Positions 32,155 to 42,860 of a stretch of 64,000 bases of DNA are shown here, piece after piece. The translations under genes and the position numbers were made by a program. Below the pieces are notes generated by a model, which saw only the letters and a program-made list of their open reading frames with translations, did no database searches and was not told the origin of the DNA. Source of the stretch: Corinectria fuckeliana (Eukaryota > Ascomycota > Sordariomycetes > Hypocreales > Nectriaceae); the NCBI GenBank assembly GCA_019137255.1, contig WPDH01000017.1, positions 1 to 64,000 of the forward strand. The letters run 5' to 3'. Position 1 is the first letter of the stretch; the number at the start of each line of letters is the position of its first letter.

Positions 32155-33255
32155 CCACCGGATATTCGGATTTAGAAGATAGTTTAGGGATGGTTGCGGA
32201 ACGAAAGAGCTGTTAGCATGAGCGAGGACTGAGATTGGAAAACCATTGGCATAACTTGTTGGCCAGGGCGGGCCCTGGTGAGTCAAACGGATGAGCAGGT
32301 TAGGCTGATGATTCCCCTTAATGACCCATGGCGTCGAGGCGCGTCTGGAATGTATGATTCATGTCCACATGTTTGTAAGAAGTACCAAGTAAGGATTCTT
32401 AGGTACTTAGCTATGACTAGTGTTCCGTGCAAAGAAGAAGACTCGAGCTTAATGGAATAAAGTGGGAACCAACACGCCTGCATGGACCTAATGAGCTCAA
32501 TAAAATCATTATACGTACCTAGGTACTACATGTACCTATGCAGAGAAAAGATCTGATAAGTTTGCTTGCCGTTGATCGGCCCAGCGACCGCCTGAAGGCT
32601 CAGCTTCGCCTCCTGCTCATTTCCATCTTAGTCCACGGGTGGCCCAGTAACCAATGCTCATGCCCCATGCCGTTTCCATTTGTCGTCTACGTGCTGTAGC
32701 ACGAAGTAGTGACTACTGTGTAGATTGCCATGCACTACGTAGTACGTAGTAGGCTTGGGGTCGTCTGGGGAACACCGTCTTTGGCGGTGGTGACCGGCAT
32801 CGACGCCACTGAAAGCCCTGAGCACGCATATTGTGCTGCAGCCAACGACGCACAGATAACTCAGCCTACGAAGTATGAATAGGTAGGTAGGTACACAACA
32901 ATACCCGAGATACTTCTCCGATACTCCCTCCGATATTCCCTCCGAGCCTCACCAAGCAGGCAGAGCCGCCTGGTGCCGTGTCCGCATGCCCACTTGTCTC
33001 CATATGCACCCCATCATCGGCGCATGTAGGGCAGTTAAGTAAGGCCTACAGTACGTACTATGTAGTATGTTTGCTGATTGATAAATGATGCCTATGACGT
33101 CTAGCCTGACCAAGCTGATTCAGCAGGCTCAACCAGAACTGTGCAGACATGCCTGGATCCATGTCTAGATCCATGTCCAATTAATGGCTGCAATGTGCAA
33201 TAGGCAATGTGCCCGTTTCCCGTTTCGCCGGGAAAAAGCTAGCGGAAACAGCTCA

Positions 33256-33271
33256 ACGCGTCTTGACGCGT
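33256..33271 (+). promoter_or_regulatory. Two MluI cell-cycle boxes (ACGCGT) upstream of RNR small subunit
   Basis: ACGCGT occurs at 33256-33261 and again at 33266-33271, spaced 10 bp start to start, about 400 bp upstream of the RNR2 ATG. In yeasts this hexamer is the MBF site that drives G1/S expression of ribonucleotide reductase and replication genes. Function here is inferred from motif, spacing and gene identity. Confidence 0.55.
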
Positions 33272-33452
33272 CTTTGCACGTATTCGTACCTGCTTCTCAC
33301 CCCGGTGGCTGGTCGCCCGGTGGATGCCCCTAGAGACGCTGGCGCTGGCGCCACCCCCGAAAGACACCGAGAGGTACCCGCCTTTCCTGCTTCATCCAGT
33401 GTCTGGCTCGTCTGATTGGCCTGTCCTCCCTGCTCGACGAGAACACGCTGCG

Positions 33453-33458
33453 ACGCGT
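33453..33458 (+). promoter_or_regulatory. Third MluI cell-cycle box (ACGCGT)
   Basis: A further ACGCGT lies 205 bp upstream of the RNR2 start. It strengthens the case for MBF control of the gene. Confidence 0.5.
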
Positions 33459-33662
33459 CCCGAGCCACGTGACAGCGCATCACTGCCTGTACAAAAGCCC
33501 TTCGTCCTCAGCCCATAGCGAGACTCGTCCATCCCATCACCACCGCGTCCGCAACTCTCCTCCACGCTCAATTTTGCACAAGATAATACCGACTTGTGTC
33601 TTTTTGTCGTCTTGCTATCCTTTGCCGTCATTCATTCTCACTAACCCACACAAACACATACA

Positions 33663-35103
33663 ATGGCTGCGCAAGTCACCCCGTCCAAGCAGGTCAGTGA
33701 CGTCGGAGACCCCTGGCACGGCGCGGCTTTCCGTCACCGCCTCTCCAAACTAGATGCAATTCAATACTAACACTACTTCAACAGGCTGCCTCCGGCATGG
33801 AGAACCTTAAGATGGAGTCCCCCATCAAGAAGCTGAACTTCAACGCGTCCGACAAGGAGAATCAACCCCTTGGCGAGTCTACCCTTACCGACAGCGTCGA
33901 CATCAAGCAGAAGCCCGTCGAGGAGACCAACAAAGATAAGACTGTCGCTGCTCCCGGCATCAAGGCTGAGGAGATCGATGAGCCCCTCCTTCAGGACAAC
34001 CCGCAGCGTTTTGTCCTCTTCCCCATCAAGTACCACGAGGTATGTGGCGCGTCGGTCACGCGTAAAGTGGCTTCCCCACACTGAACATCCATGCTAACTG
34101 CCATTTCAGATCTGGCAGATGTACAAGAAAGCCGAGGCCTCTTTCTGGACCGCGGAGGAGATTGATCTGTCTAAGGATCTCCATGATTGGAACAACCGTC
34201 TCACTGCCGACGAGCAGTTTTTCGTCTCTCACATCCTCGCCTTCTTCGCTGCTTCTGATGGCATTGTCAACGAGAACCTAGTTGAACGATTCAGCGGCGA
34301 GGTCCAAATCCCCGAAGCTCGTTGCTTCTACGGTTTCCAGATTATGATGGAAAACATCCACTCCGAGACCTACTCGCTTCTCATTGATACCTACATCAAG
34401 GAGCCTTCCCAGCGTACTTACCTCTTCAATGCCATTGAGACCAGTACGTTCCACCATCCTGTATCATGACATGCATAAAAGCTAACCGGTTCCAGTTCCC
34501 TGCATCCGGAAGAAGGCCGATTGGGCCATCCGGTGGATCCAGGACAAGGATTCCTCATTCGCCCAGCGTCTAGTTGCCTTTGCTGCCGTCGAGGGTATCT
34601 TCTTCAGCGGTGCCTTTGCGTCCATTTTCTGGCTCAAGAAGCGCGGTCTTATGCCTGGCCTGACCTTCTCCAATGAGCTCATTTCTCGTGATGAGGGCCT
34701 GCACACCGACTTTGCCTGCCTTCTCCATTCTCATCTCAAAGGTCGCGCCAGCAAGCAGATTATCCGTGAGATCATCACTGATGCCGTCAACATCGAGCAG
34801 GAGTTCCTGACTGAGGCTCTGCCTTGTGCTCTCCTGGGCATGAACGCCGACCTCATGAAGCAGTACATTGAGTTCGTCGCTGATCGCCTCCTCGTCGCCC
34901 TCGGCAACGAGAAGATCTACAAGTCTGCCAACCCCTTCGACTTCATGGAGAATATCTCCCTTGGTGGCAAAACCAACTTCTTCGAGAAGCGTGTCGGTGA
35001 CTACCAGAAGGCCGGTGTCCTGAACAGTACCAACAAGAAGAGCGACGAGGAGACGCCCAAGGGCGAGAACGGTGGTGACTTCACCTTTGACGATGACTTC
35101 TAA
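33663..35103 (+). CDS. rnr2: Ribonucleoside-diphosphate reductase small subunit
   Basis: This 408-aa R2 subunit of class Ia ribonucleotide reductase supplies the tyrosyl radical for dNTP synthesis. Exons are 33663-33692, 33785-34039, 34110-34443 and 34496-35103. Di-iron ligands are visible: the Asp of FWTAEEIDLSKD, the Glu and His of MENIHSETYSLL, the Glu of FAAVEGIFFSG, and the Glu and His of ISRDEGLHTDF. The radical tyrosine is the one in HSETYSLL. The C-terminus ends GDFTFDDDF, the acidic aromatic tail that docks on the large subunit. The N-terminal extension contains MESPIKKLNFNASDKENQP. Length and motifs are normal. Upstream MCB boxes suggest S-phase regulation. Confidence 0.98.
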
Positions 35104-35608
35104 ACTCGACGCCATCACCCCTGCACATACCCACATATACCCTTTCTTATTTTTTTTGTATTTGTACATGCAGAGAGCCTCGAGGCAACGATTTCGGGCA
35201 GAGGCCAACAGAGGCTGGATGCCATGGTCACGATCATCTTTGGGTTTCGGAAACTGGATTTCACCAAATGACACTAGGCGTTGAGGGATTGCATTTTGGT
35301 GGGGGAGGATAAGCAATACTGCGATGGATTGACGATGATATTGTAGTGTTCTCTATAACAGCCCATACGAGAATTGATTTTGATTCACAACTCATACTAT
35401 GCTCCGGCCAATAGTTACGCCCGGTCCACATTCACCCTCCAGAAGGTTCGTGAACTACGATGGTGATTCGATGTTGCTCGTTATCGTAGTAATAAATGCG
35501 CCCATGTATATGTAAACTCCGTCTCCGAAAGTCGCCCTGCGCCGTGGGGAAACCCGTCCAAACCCCCAATCGCCTCCTGACACTCGACAGCCTCTTAGTA
35601 CTCGACTC
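35104..35608. other. Convergent 3' spacer
   Basis: This is the 3' UTR of rnr2 (including a T9 run near 35150) and of the SRP9-like gene. No gene is supported. Confidence 0.5.
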
Positions 35609-36108
35609 TCATTTCTTGCCCTTCTTCTTCTTCTTGCCCCCTCCTTGTTGAGGCTGCTGCTGCTGCTGCTGTAGGGGTTGTGACGCGGGTGCGGGCTTCT
35701 GGTCGTCGAGGTCGGGAGCATCGAGCATGGGCTCCTCGGCGGGCTCGGGGACGGCGGCCATGCTGCGGCCCAGCCGGCCGAGCGAAGCGCCGATCAGACG
35801 GGAGACTTCGGCGGCCTTGGTGGTGCGGTACTTGAGCGTGACGCCGCTCACGGGGTCGTACGTCTTGATCACCAGGATGCCGCGGCCGGGCTTGGACGCC
35901 GCGGCGACGTCGTCGTCGTCGCGCGGGGGGGCCGCTTTGAGGGAGTATCGGGTGGTGATGTGCGTCTGCGGGGGGTGAGCAGGAACATGGCATGTCAGCG
36001 AGGCGGACCGTTGCGGTGCAGAGTGCGGCGACGTACCGTGGCTGGTCGGGCTTCAAGCAGGGCAACGGACTGGTCGAGCCATTCCTGGCTCGTCTTGAAG
36101 TAGGGCAT
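35609..36108 (-). CDS. Signal recognition particle SRP9/SRP21 family subunit
   Basis: This 142-aa protein has exons 36108-36037 and 35965-35609. The N-terminal helix MPYFKTSQEWLDQSVALLEARP is typical of SRP9-21. It is followed by THITTRYSLKA, then after a short Asp/Ala insert ILVIKTYDPVSGVTLKYRTTKAAEVSRLIGASLGRLGRSM, completing the alpha-beta-beta-beta-alpha fold. The tail has a Gln-rich stretch and ends in GGGKKKKKGKK, a basic extension. Fungal SRP21 is longer than mammalian SRP9, and this protein fits that pattern. It would bind the Alu domain of SRP RNA and act in co-translational targeting to the ER. The intron is 71 nt with a GTACGT donor. Confidence 0.9.
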
Positions 36109-36815
36109 TGCTTCAGCGTGTGTGGGGAGGGGAGGGTTTGAAGGAGGGCTGGAGCTGGAGCTTCGGCGGCGTTTGGTGTTCGTGGTGAGGCCCCGCGTGC
36201 CAGGCAATGTCAGTGCGGTGCGTGCGGCCGAATATCGAATATCGCTGGGTGAGGTTTGAGGCTGAAGGTGGGATTGTTTTGGTGGGGTTGTGCCACAGCC
36301 AATCGAGCGACCCAGCGGGGCCGGGTGAGCTCTGCCGGAGCTGGCCCACCTGGCCCTCCACCCAAACACCTAAAAACAGGTGGGCTCAACCGTGTATAGT
36401 CTGGTCGATGCAGTCATGTATTATAAGGGGCGGGCGCCACAACTCCAGGCCCCGCCGCTTACCTTCCTTTGCAATACTTTGAAGTTCCAATATGCAGTAC
36501 AACAGGGTATCAAAACTGAAACTTCTATTATAGCTGCCTTCGGAGCTTCTCGACTCCATTGGCAGGTATCTACAGAACGCATGGGTAACCGAGCCCAACA
36601 TTCACCAGATCAGATGCCTCCCCTCATACTCATCATACACTTGGTCTCTGCCCCTTATAGTCCTTGTACATAGTTCGCAATTCCGACAACTCTCCCGTGT
36701 CTGCGGGTATCTTCGTTATTTCTTTCCCTTCGTCTCGCAAGGGACTTCATCGCATCATCACATCCTCTTCAGGCAGCGCGAGCCGCCGAATCCCTAGCTT
36801 CTCGCAACACGTCCA
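36109..36815. other. Intergenic region between the SRP9-like and Swd2 genes
   Basis: This is the promoter of the minus-strand SRP9-like gene and the 3' region of the Swd2 gene. A 124-codon minus-strand frame here covers the SRP leader and first exon and is not a separate gene. Confidence 0.5.
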
Positions 36816-38052
36816 TTACGCATGGGGATCGGGTACCCAGAACAGCAGCTCCTGGTCAGCCGTGGCGAAGAAGTTGTAGCGAGGATTAAAGGCCAACACA
36901 GCCGCCTCCCTCTTCTCGGGGAGTGTCCACGTTGGTTCCAATACCTTGTTGTCGCCGGGGGAAACCAGCGTGTCCCAGACTAGCACGTCCTTCTTGGATC
37001 CGCTGAGGACGTAGCGTCCATCGGGCGCAAAGCAGCATTCTCCGCTGCTCTCGAAGTCGGTTGAGTCAGAGCCGGTCTCAATTCCCGTCGACTCGCCGAC
37101 AGCTAAGCGATTTGTTCCGCCTTCCGGTCTGTGAAGGTATGCCTTTAGGGTACCCTCGAATGCGTCTAGTAGGAAGTGGCCGTTGCCCCGTGTGCCGAGG
37201 AGTAGCGACTTGCCGTCGTTGGAGAATTCAAGTTTCGTCCAGCCCTTTACAAGACACTGGGAGTCGACCCGCCTACATTGCTCCACAATGTCAACTGTCG
37301 CGAACGGGGCCTTGTCGTAGTTGCGCGCATCGTAGAGCAGAACAGAGCCACTGCTTGGGCAGGCGACGGCGAAGACTGTCCCAGAGGGGTCGTAAGCGGC
37401 TAGGTAAGGGCACTTGAGGAACAGTTGCCCTCGGCAGTGCCTAGTCTGAGTGTCCCATAGTCGCACCGTATTGTCCTGAGAGCAGGATATGAAATTGTCG
37501 CTGCCAGGGTGGACAGCGAGGTTCGTCACGGTGCCCTCGTGGCCATCGAAGTAGCGGATGAATGAGTTGTCGTGGGTAGCGAGGTACCGAATTGCATCTG
37601 GAGCAAAAGAGCTCAAGTCAGTATTCCTCCGTGTCATGTCGTGTGAGGGTGGTTCGGATGGCATGCGTACCATTCTGCTTAGTGCTAGCATAGATGATGC
37701 TGGAACTGGTGTGGGTGAATTTAGCGAGCTTGACGCCGTACTTTTTGCTCAGGAGGCTCTTTTCATGGCGGCCCTCCTTCACGTTATAGATCTGGATCGT
37801 CTCGTCGCTGGCCGATGCCATAATAAGCTGGCCCTCGTCGTCGTAGTCGATTGACAGGACGTAGGGCTGCGACCGGCCATCTTTGATGTCGTCGCGGCGG
37901 AAGAGCTTCGTAGGACGGAATGTGGAGATGACTTCGGAGAGGTTCGAGGCGGGTGCGGTGCCGCCGAGAGTGCGCTGGATGTTGAGAGAAGAGGAGCCGT
38001 TGGGGGTGTCAGTGCGGTCGGGACGGTCGATATCCATGGGGGTTGAAGCCAT
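36816..38052 (-). CDS. swd2: WD40 protein Swd2 (COMPASS and cleavage/polyadenylation factor)
   Basis: This 387-aa beta-propeller protein has exons 38052-37671 and 37597-36816. In yeast Swd2 is shared by the COMPASS histone H3K4 methyltransferase and the CPF/APT 3'-end processing complex; human WDR82 is the counterpart. Blades are visible as VLSIDYDDEGQLIMASASDETIQIYN, YLATHDNSFIRYFDGHEGTVTNLAVH and FISCSQDNTVRLWD. Later blades include PSGTVFAVACPSSGSVLLYD, KLEFSNDGKSLLLGTRGN and GRYVLSGSKKDVLVWD, ending in FFATADQELLFWVPD. The start MASTPMDIDRPDR is preferred; an ATG 14 codons upstream (38094) is in frame. The 73-nt intron interrupts the second blade. Confidence 0.93.
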
Positions 38053-39498
38053 GATGGATGGGTGAGGGGAGGCGAGGCTGGAGTGGATGGGCAAGCTCCG
38101 AGGCCTGGATGGCGAGCGGTGAGAGAGAGGTTGAAGGGGGAGGAGGGTGGGACGTCAGGAGGCGACTAGAGAATGATCCATTGGAGATGTTGCAAATTTC
38201 TGGCTGATAGGACCTGTTCAAGGCGGAGGGGAATCCAGAGTTCAACCTCGAGGTGTTGATTGTTAGTAGCTGGAGGTGGTTGGTCAAGCTCCAGCGCATA
38301 GAAGTCGGGCGCCAAGCCAATAGAACAAGGGTCACAACCCAGCGGGTGCGGGGTGCAGCTCGGAAGGTACGTACACTTCCATGTTGGAATAATGATTCTT
38401 ACCAAAGTACTACTAAGTACATAGAGTAGTAGTAGTACCAGGGCACCACCAGCACCAGCAATATAAGAATGGGTTGGATGGTCCCAGGAGTAATTCACCG
38501 CCAGTGTAAGTCGCTCAGGGACCACCACGTCTGGTTGAATCTAGACGTATTCGTAACTTATAACCCAAATTGCGGGATTGGGGGTTACACGGGCGATGTA
38601 CGCTACACGACATACGGTAATTACAAGCATAGACGTAACCTCGCAGGCTCCATCCCGCTCAGCCGGCCATGATCCCCCTCCCTCCCGCCCTCGTTATGTG
38701 CCTCTAGGTAACTACCTACTTATGCTGCATAGGTAAGTGTGTATCATCTAATCAACTAGCTCTAGCTCTGCAGTAAAGCCACATTTTTGTCTTCCCCTTT
38801 GCCCTAGCGCCGAGTGGTGGTGATCCCTCTCGAGCGAGCTGGTCTGAGTGCAGTTCGAGTTGAAGGTAATTAATACCTACGTACCTCTAGGTACCTAAGC
38901 TACTATAGTAGATAGAGGTACCCCACGCAGGGCCCAAGTCCAGTTTTCGACGACGGAAGCTTCCCCCGCAAAATGAGACGCGCCGACGTCGGCACCCTGT
39001 TTTCCGGGCCCTGAGCCAGACCCAGACCCAGACCCATGAGGATGGAATTCTCCCAGGCAAGAGGAAGGGAATAAGGGAACAAAAAGGGCCAATGGGGAGA
39101 CCATAACTGTAGCACATCTCACTCTGCAGTGCAGTAATCAATCCACCTGGTTTCCCAGCTCGTCAGCCGAATTGGTCCCCTTACAATAGGTACAGACTAC
39201 TACCACCAGAGCTGCTGGGCGACTAGCCCGGCGCTGACAATTTCTTGCCCTGCGATAGGGTCCGAAGCCGCTGTCGCCGTTGCATCCTTTCCTGGGCTTC
39301 CGCTCTCCTCCGTCGCCGACAACCTCACTTCCGAAACATTTGCCAAATACTTCTTTTACCTCTCCCCCAGAGTCGCCCGCCCGCGCGCAAAGTCCGCCTC
39401 CGTCCCTCTCTCCCGAGCTCTCCAACCTCCTGGGACTCTGCCTCGCTTCCTTCCCTAAATCGCTACTCGTGTCTTGCGCCTGGAGAGCTCGGGGCAAG
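38053..39498. promoter_or_regulatory. Divergent spacer between swd2 and the Oac1-like carrier gene
   Basis: No gene is supported. The spacer holds TAGGTA/GTACCTA words at 38700-38740 and 38870-38910, and a CCAGACCCAGACCCAGACCC repeat near 39015. The last 200 bp are CT-rich leader before the carrier ATG. Confidence 0.5.
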
Positions 39499-40676
39499 AT
39501 GTCGACGACCCTCGGGTAAGTCCTCGCGTCTTCTTCTTCTTCTTCTTCTCCTTCTTCTTCTTCTTCTCCTTCTTCTTCTTCTCGGCAGCTGACCGCCTTC
39601 TGTAGCGCATTCCTCGCCGGCGGCATCGCGGCTTGTGGTGCCGTCACTGCGACTCATCCTTTTGAAACGGTCAAGATTCGGTAAAGACGGGAGCCCTCAC
39701 TCCTCTCCTCTCGCGCCGCTTGTCAGCGTCGTCCTCTCTACGTACCGCCGGCTGACCTGACCTGCGCCGCGCAGCATGCAATTGCAGGGCGAACTCCAGA
39801 ACAAGGGTCACCAGCCTCACCACTACCGAGGGCCCATCCACGGCGTCAGCGTCATCGTCCGCAACGAGGGTGTCCGCGCCATCTACCGCGGTCTCGGCAC
39901 CGCCTACGTCTACCAAATCCTCCTCAACGGCTGCCGTCTAGGCTTCTACGAGCCTATGCGCCATAGCCTCGCCTCCCTCCTCTTCAAGGACGGTAGCGCC
40001 CAGAACCTCGGTATCAACATGTTCTGTGGTGCCTCCTCAGGTGTAATCGGTGCCGCGGCCGGCAGCCCGTTCTTTCTCGTCAAGACCCGTCTTCAGAGCT
40101 TCTCGCCCTTCCGCCCCGTCGGCACCCAGCACCAGTACCGCGGTGCCTGGCACGGCCTCACCCAGATCTACAGCACCGAGGGCTTCCGTGGCCTCTACCG
40201 TGGTGTCAGCGCCGCCATGATTCGTACCGGCTTCGGCAGCTCCGTCCAGCTTCCCACCTACTTCTTCGCCAAGCGACGTCTGGTTCATCATTTCGATATG
40301 AAGGAAGGACCTGCTCTGCACCTCGCCTGCAGTTCTATGAGCGGTTTCGTCGTCTGCTGCTTCATGCACCCCCCCGGTCAGTCTCGTCGCTTTTCTTTCT
40401 ACCGCTCCCTGCGTTCCTTCTGCTAACTCGACGCCCGGATTAGACACCATCATGTCTCGAATGTATAACCAAAATGGAAACCTCTACAACGGTGTCTTCG
40501 ACTGCTTCTCCAAGACCGTCCGCTCCGAAGGGTTCTTCGCGCTCTACAAGGGCTTCCTGCCCCACCTGGCTCGAATCCTACCTCACACTATCTTGACTCT
40601 GAGTCTTGCAGAGCAGACTAACAAGCTGGTGAGGAAGCTCGAGAACCGTCTCCTTCCCGCGGTCAACCTAGCTTAG
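39499..40676 (+). CDS. Mitochondrial carrier, Oac1-like (oxaloacetate/sulfate transporter)
   Basis: This 308-aa SLC25 carrier of the mitochondrial inner membrane has exons 39499-39515, 39606-39680, 39775-40376 and 40444-40676. Three carrier repeats are present. The first signature is HPFETVKIR. The second is SPFFLVKTR, where the acidic residue is replaced by Phe. The third is HPPDTIMSR, with Met in place of the basic residue. The FLAGGIAACGAVTATHPFETVKIRMQLQGEL start and later GLGTAYVYQILLNGCRLGFYEP resemble Oac1 and SLC25A34/35. Yeast Oac1 imports oxaloacetate, sulfate and alpha-isopropylmalate-related substrates. The first exon is only 17 nt, and intron 1 is a pyrimidine-rich TTC repeat. 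Substrate assignment is inferred from overall resemblance only. Confidence 0.9.
39531..39583. repeat. TTC/CTT microsatellite within intron 1 of the carrier gene
   Basis: TTC repeats, interrupted by CTCC twice, fill most of the 90-nt intron 39516-39605. Their length could affect acceptor recognition because they form the polypyrimidine tract region. Confidence 0.85.
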
Positions 40677-40972
40677 GGAGCATGTCGTGTGTATTTGTCT
40701 GAGTAAAAAGGGGCTTCGGGGTCTTGGATTTTCTTACGCGCAGTCGCGTCTTTTATATACGAGGAGAGAGAGTGGAAGGGGGTCAGATTCTCATCCACAG
40801 AGTCGATGCTACTTTGGTTAGATGACAGCTGCATCTGGCATCGCTGGGTCACGGATTGGCAAATAAAAGGCGGCGCATCTTCTGGGGAGTTTTCATCTAA
40901 TGGGCCCAAGGACACTTCAAATTACGGAGGGTGCATTTTCATGCTGCTCCTAATGTTCTTCTTGCTCCCATT
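40677..40972. other. Convergent 3' spacer
   Basis: This is the shared 3' region of the carrier and Ncs2-like genes. No gene is seen. Confidence 0.5.
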
Positions 40973-42221
40973 CTATCCGTAAATCGACCGTTTGCAACCA
41001 TAACAAAGTCGCCCCATGCCTCCCAAGCCGACCTCCCCTCCCGGGTCATCTCCGAGCTCGCCTGCCCACCTCGAGTCGCCCTGTTCGTCCAGTATCATGC
41101 CGCAGCTCCCACAAAAGTCTTCCCCAGCAACCCGTTCCAGCTTCTCCGTGGTCCGTACTACGTTAGCTACGATGCCCGAGTATGAGTCCTCGACGCTGTC
41201 AAAGTACCGTGCCATGACTTCCTCGATACTCAGGTCCTTGTGCGAGACGACACTGCTGCTACCGCCAATCGACATCTGGTTAGCGGGAACCAGCCTGGAG
41301 AGCGACGGAACGAGGTCGATGTACTGCAAGATCTCGTTGCGGAGAACTTCGCGCATGGGGTAGTAGACGGGGAACTCGATTCGGCCAGCCGGCTCCCCGG
41401 TATCCGAATGGCCTTCCGAGCCTGGGTATGTGCAGATGATGCACGGTCCGTCGTTGACTTGCCAGGGAACCGCAAAGCCACGGCCGTTGGCTACCTCGGA
41501 AAGGGTCAGGGCCGCGAGCGCCGACGTGCTGTGCCCAAGGAGCAGCGCTGAGCAGGAGCGCGCAAGGGCAACGTGAAGGAGAAGGTGACGGATGAGCTGG
41601 CGGAGCACGTCGGCTCGCGACGTGACTGTTGGCAGCGCATCAAACAGCTTCTGTAGCCGAACAGCTGGGCCCGTCACCCCGTCCCCGACAGGAAGCGGTA
41701 GGGTACGCCAGTCGATACTCTTCACAGCCAGGACATCCGCAAGCGGCACGCACTCGAAGTCGACAAACGGGAAGCGCGCTCGATACTCCTCGATGAGCTT
41801 GCGTGCGGGCGAGGCCTCACCCGCCGCCAAGTCGGTGTCGATGTGGACGACGAGGGGGGTGAAGGGCGATGAGGACTTCTTGAGCGACAAGCGGCGGCCG
41901 GTGTCGTCAAGCAGCTGGACCAGGGCGCTGGACGAGGGCCCGAAGGAGAGGCCGGCGATGTAGCGGCGTGCCGTGGGCTGGCGGGAGACGCGGATGTCCC
42001 TGTGCAGCTGGCCGAGGCGCTTTCCCATCTTGAGGGCAACATAGAGGACGTAGCAGTCTCTGGTGAGGACGTCAATACGGGGCGCGAGTGACGGGATGCC
42101 TTGCGTGGAGTGGGATGTGGGGAATGTCAACTTACCGGCATGTCGGATCCGTCCGCAGTCGGAACGGAGCTTCCTCGGCCTTGCACCGCTTGCAAGGCCG
42201 GCTCGTCTCTGAGCCGGGCAT
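40973..42221 (-). CDS. ncs2: Cytoplasmic tRNA 2-thiolation protein 2 (Ncs2/Ctu2)
   Basis: This 390-aa protein has exons 42221-42136 and 42059-40973. It pairs with Ncs6/Ctu1 to thiolate the wobble uridine of Lys, Glu and Gln tRNAs using sulfur relayed by Urm1. The N-terminal zinc motif is formed across the 76-nt intron: CKRCKAEEAPFRLRTDPTCR then DC. The PP-loop-like core includes YIAGLSFGPSSSALVQLLDD and HIDTDLAAGE. It continues with RHLLLHVALARSCSALLLGHSTSALAALTLSEVANGRGFAVPW. The C-terminal zinc motif is FCGSCGMILDEQ with RLCYGC. The start MPGSETSRPCKRC is the nearest ATG in frame; a further upstream exon cannot be excluded. Confidence 0.92.
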
Positions 42222-42860
42222 CGGCAATGGCGTCGGAGGCGGAGGCGGAGGTACGGAGAGCCGCGGGGGATGTCACGGAGTGTACAGGGTAGGCGACGGA
42301 GGGGTTAGACCACGGGAACCGGGATGAAAGGGTCAGAGAGGTTGGCCGGGATGCTCAGTACTTATATCTGATTGGGCAGCAGGTTGTTTCTTGCGCTTGT
42401 GTTGTAATATGAATGGAGGGTAGGTATTGAGACGGGTGGTGGATTTAGGTAGTAGGTGTGGGAATGTGAATGGGCGAAGATGTCATGGTGTGAAATTTTT
42501 GCCATGCTAAATAGGTGGCAGCCCGGGACCACTTTCACCACCATCACCAAGTTATGCGAATGAGTAACCCAAAAAAAAATACAATCAGTGTCAACATTAC
42601 GACGAGAAATGATGACGAGTGGTTTTTGGTCTGCACTCTGGAAATATTTGATAGTCTATTGACTGGAGCAGTTTATTAGGTGTGCTATCGGAGACTGCTT
42701 CTCGCCGAACTTGGTTGCCCCTGGAGTAAGTATCATGGCGTTCACAACGTTTCTACTTATGACATCTCGCGCTTATGTGTTGTGTAAGCACCTGGGCAAG
42801 CCGCATGCTAAGATTAGCCCTCCTTATTCTTAGTCGTAGGACAGGGCAGCCTTGATATAT
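42222..42860. other. Spacer between Ncs2 and the phosphotransferase gene
   Basis: This contains the promoter of the minus-strand ncs2 gene and the 3' region of the next minus-strand gene. No gene is supported. Confidence 0.5.

Larger units (their letters stand above)
32155..33662. other. Intergenic region upstream of the ribonucleotide reductase gene
   Basis: No gene is supported. Bases 32505-32545 and 32690-33065 hold many GTACCTAGGTAC, ACTACGTAGTACGTAGTAGG and TAGGTAGGTAGGTAC-type words. Three ACGCGT boxes lie within 410 bp of the downstream start and are listed separately. Confidence 0.55.

Noticed and set aside
34570..35316. 248-codon minus-strand open frame
   Set aside because: Antisense to the last exon of the ribonucleotide reductase gene and without any family resemblance.
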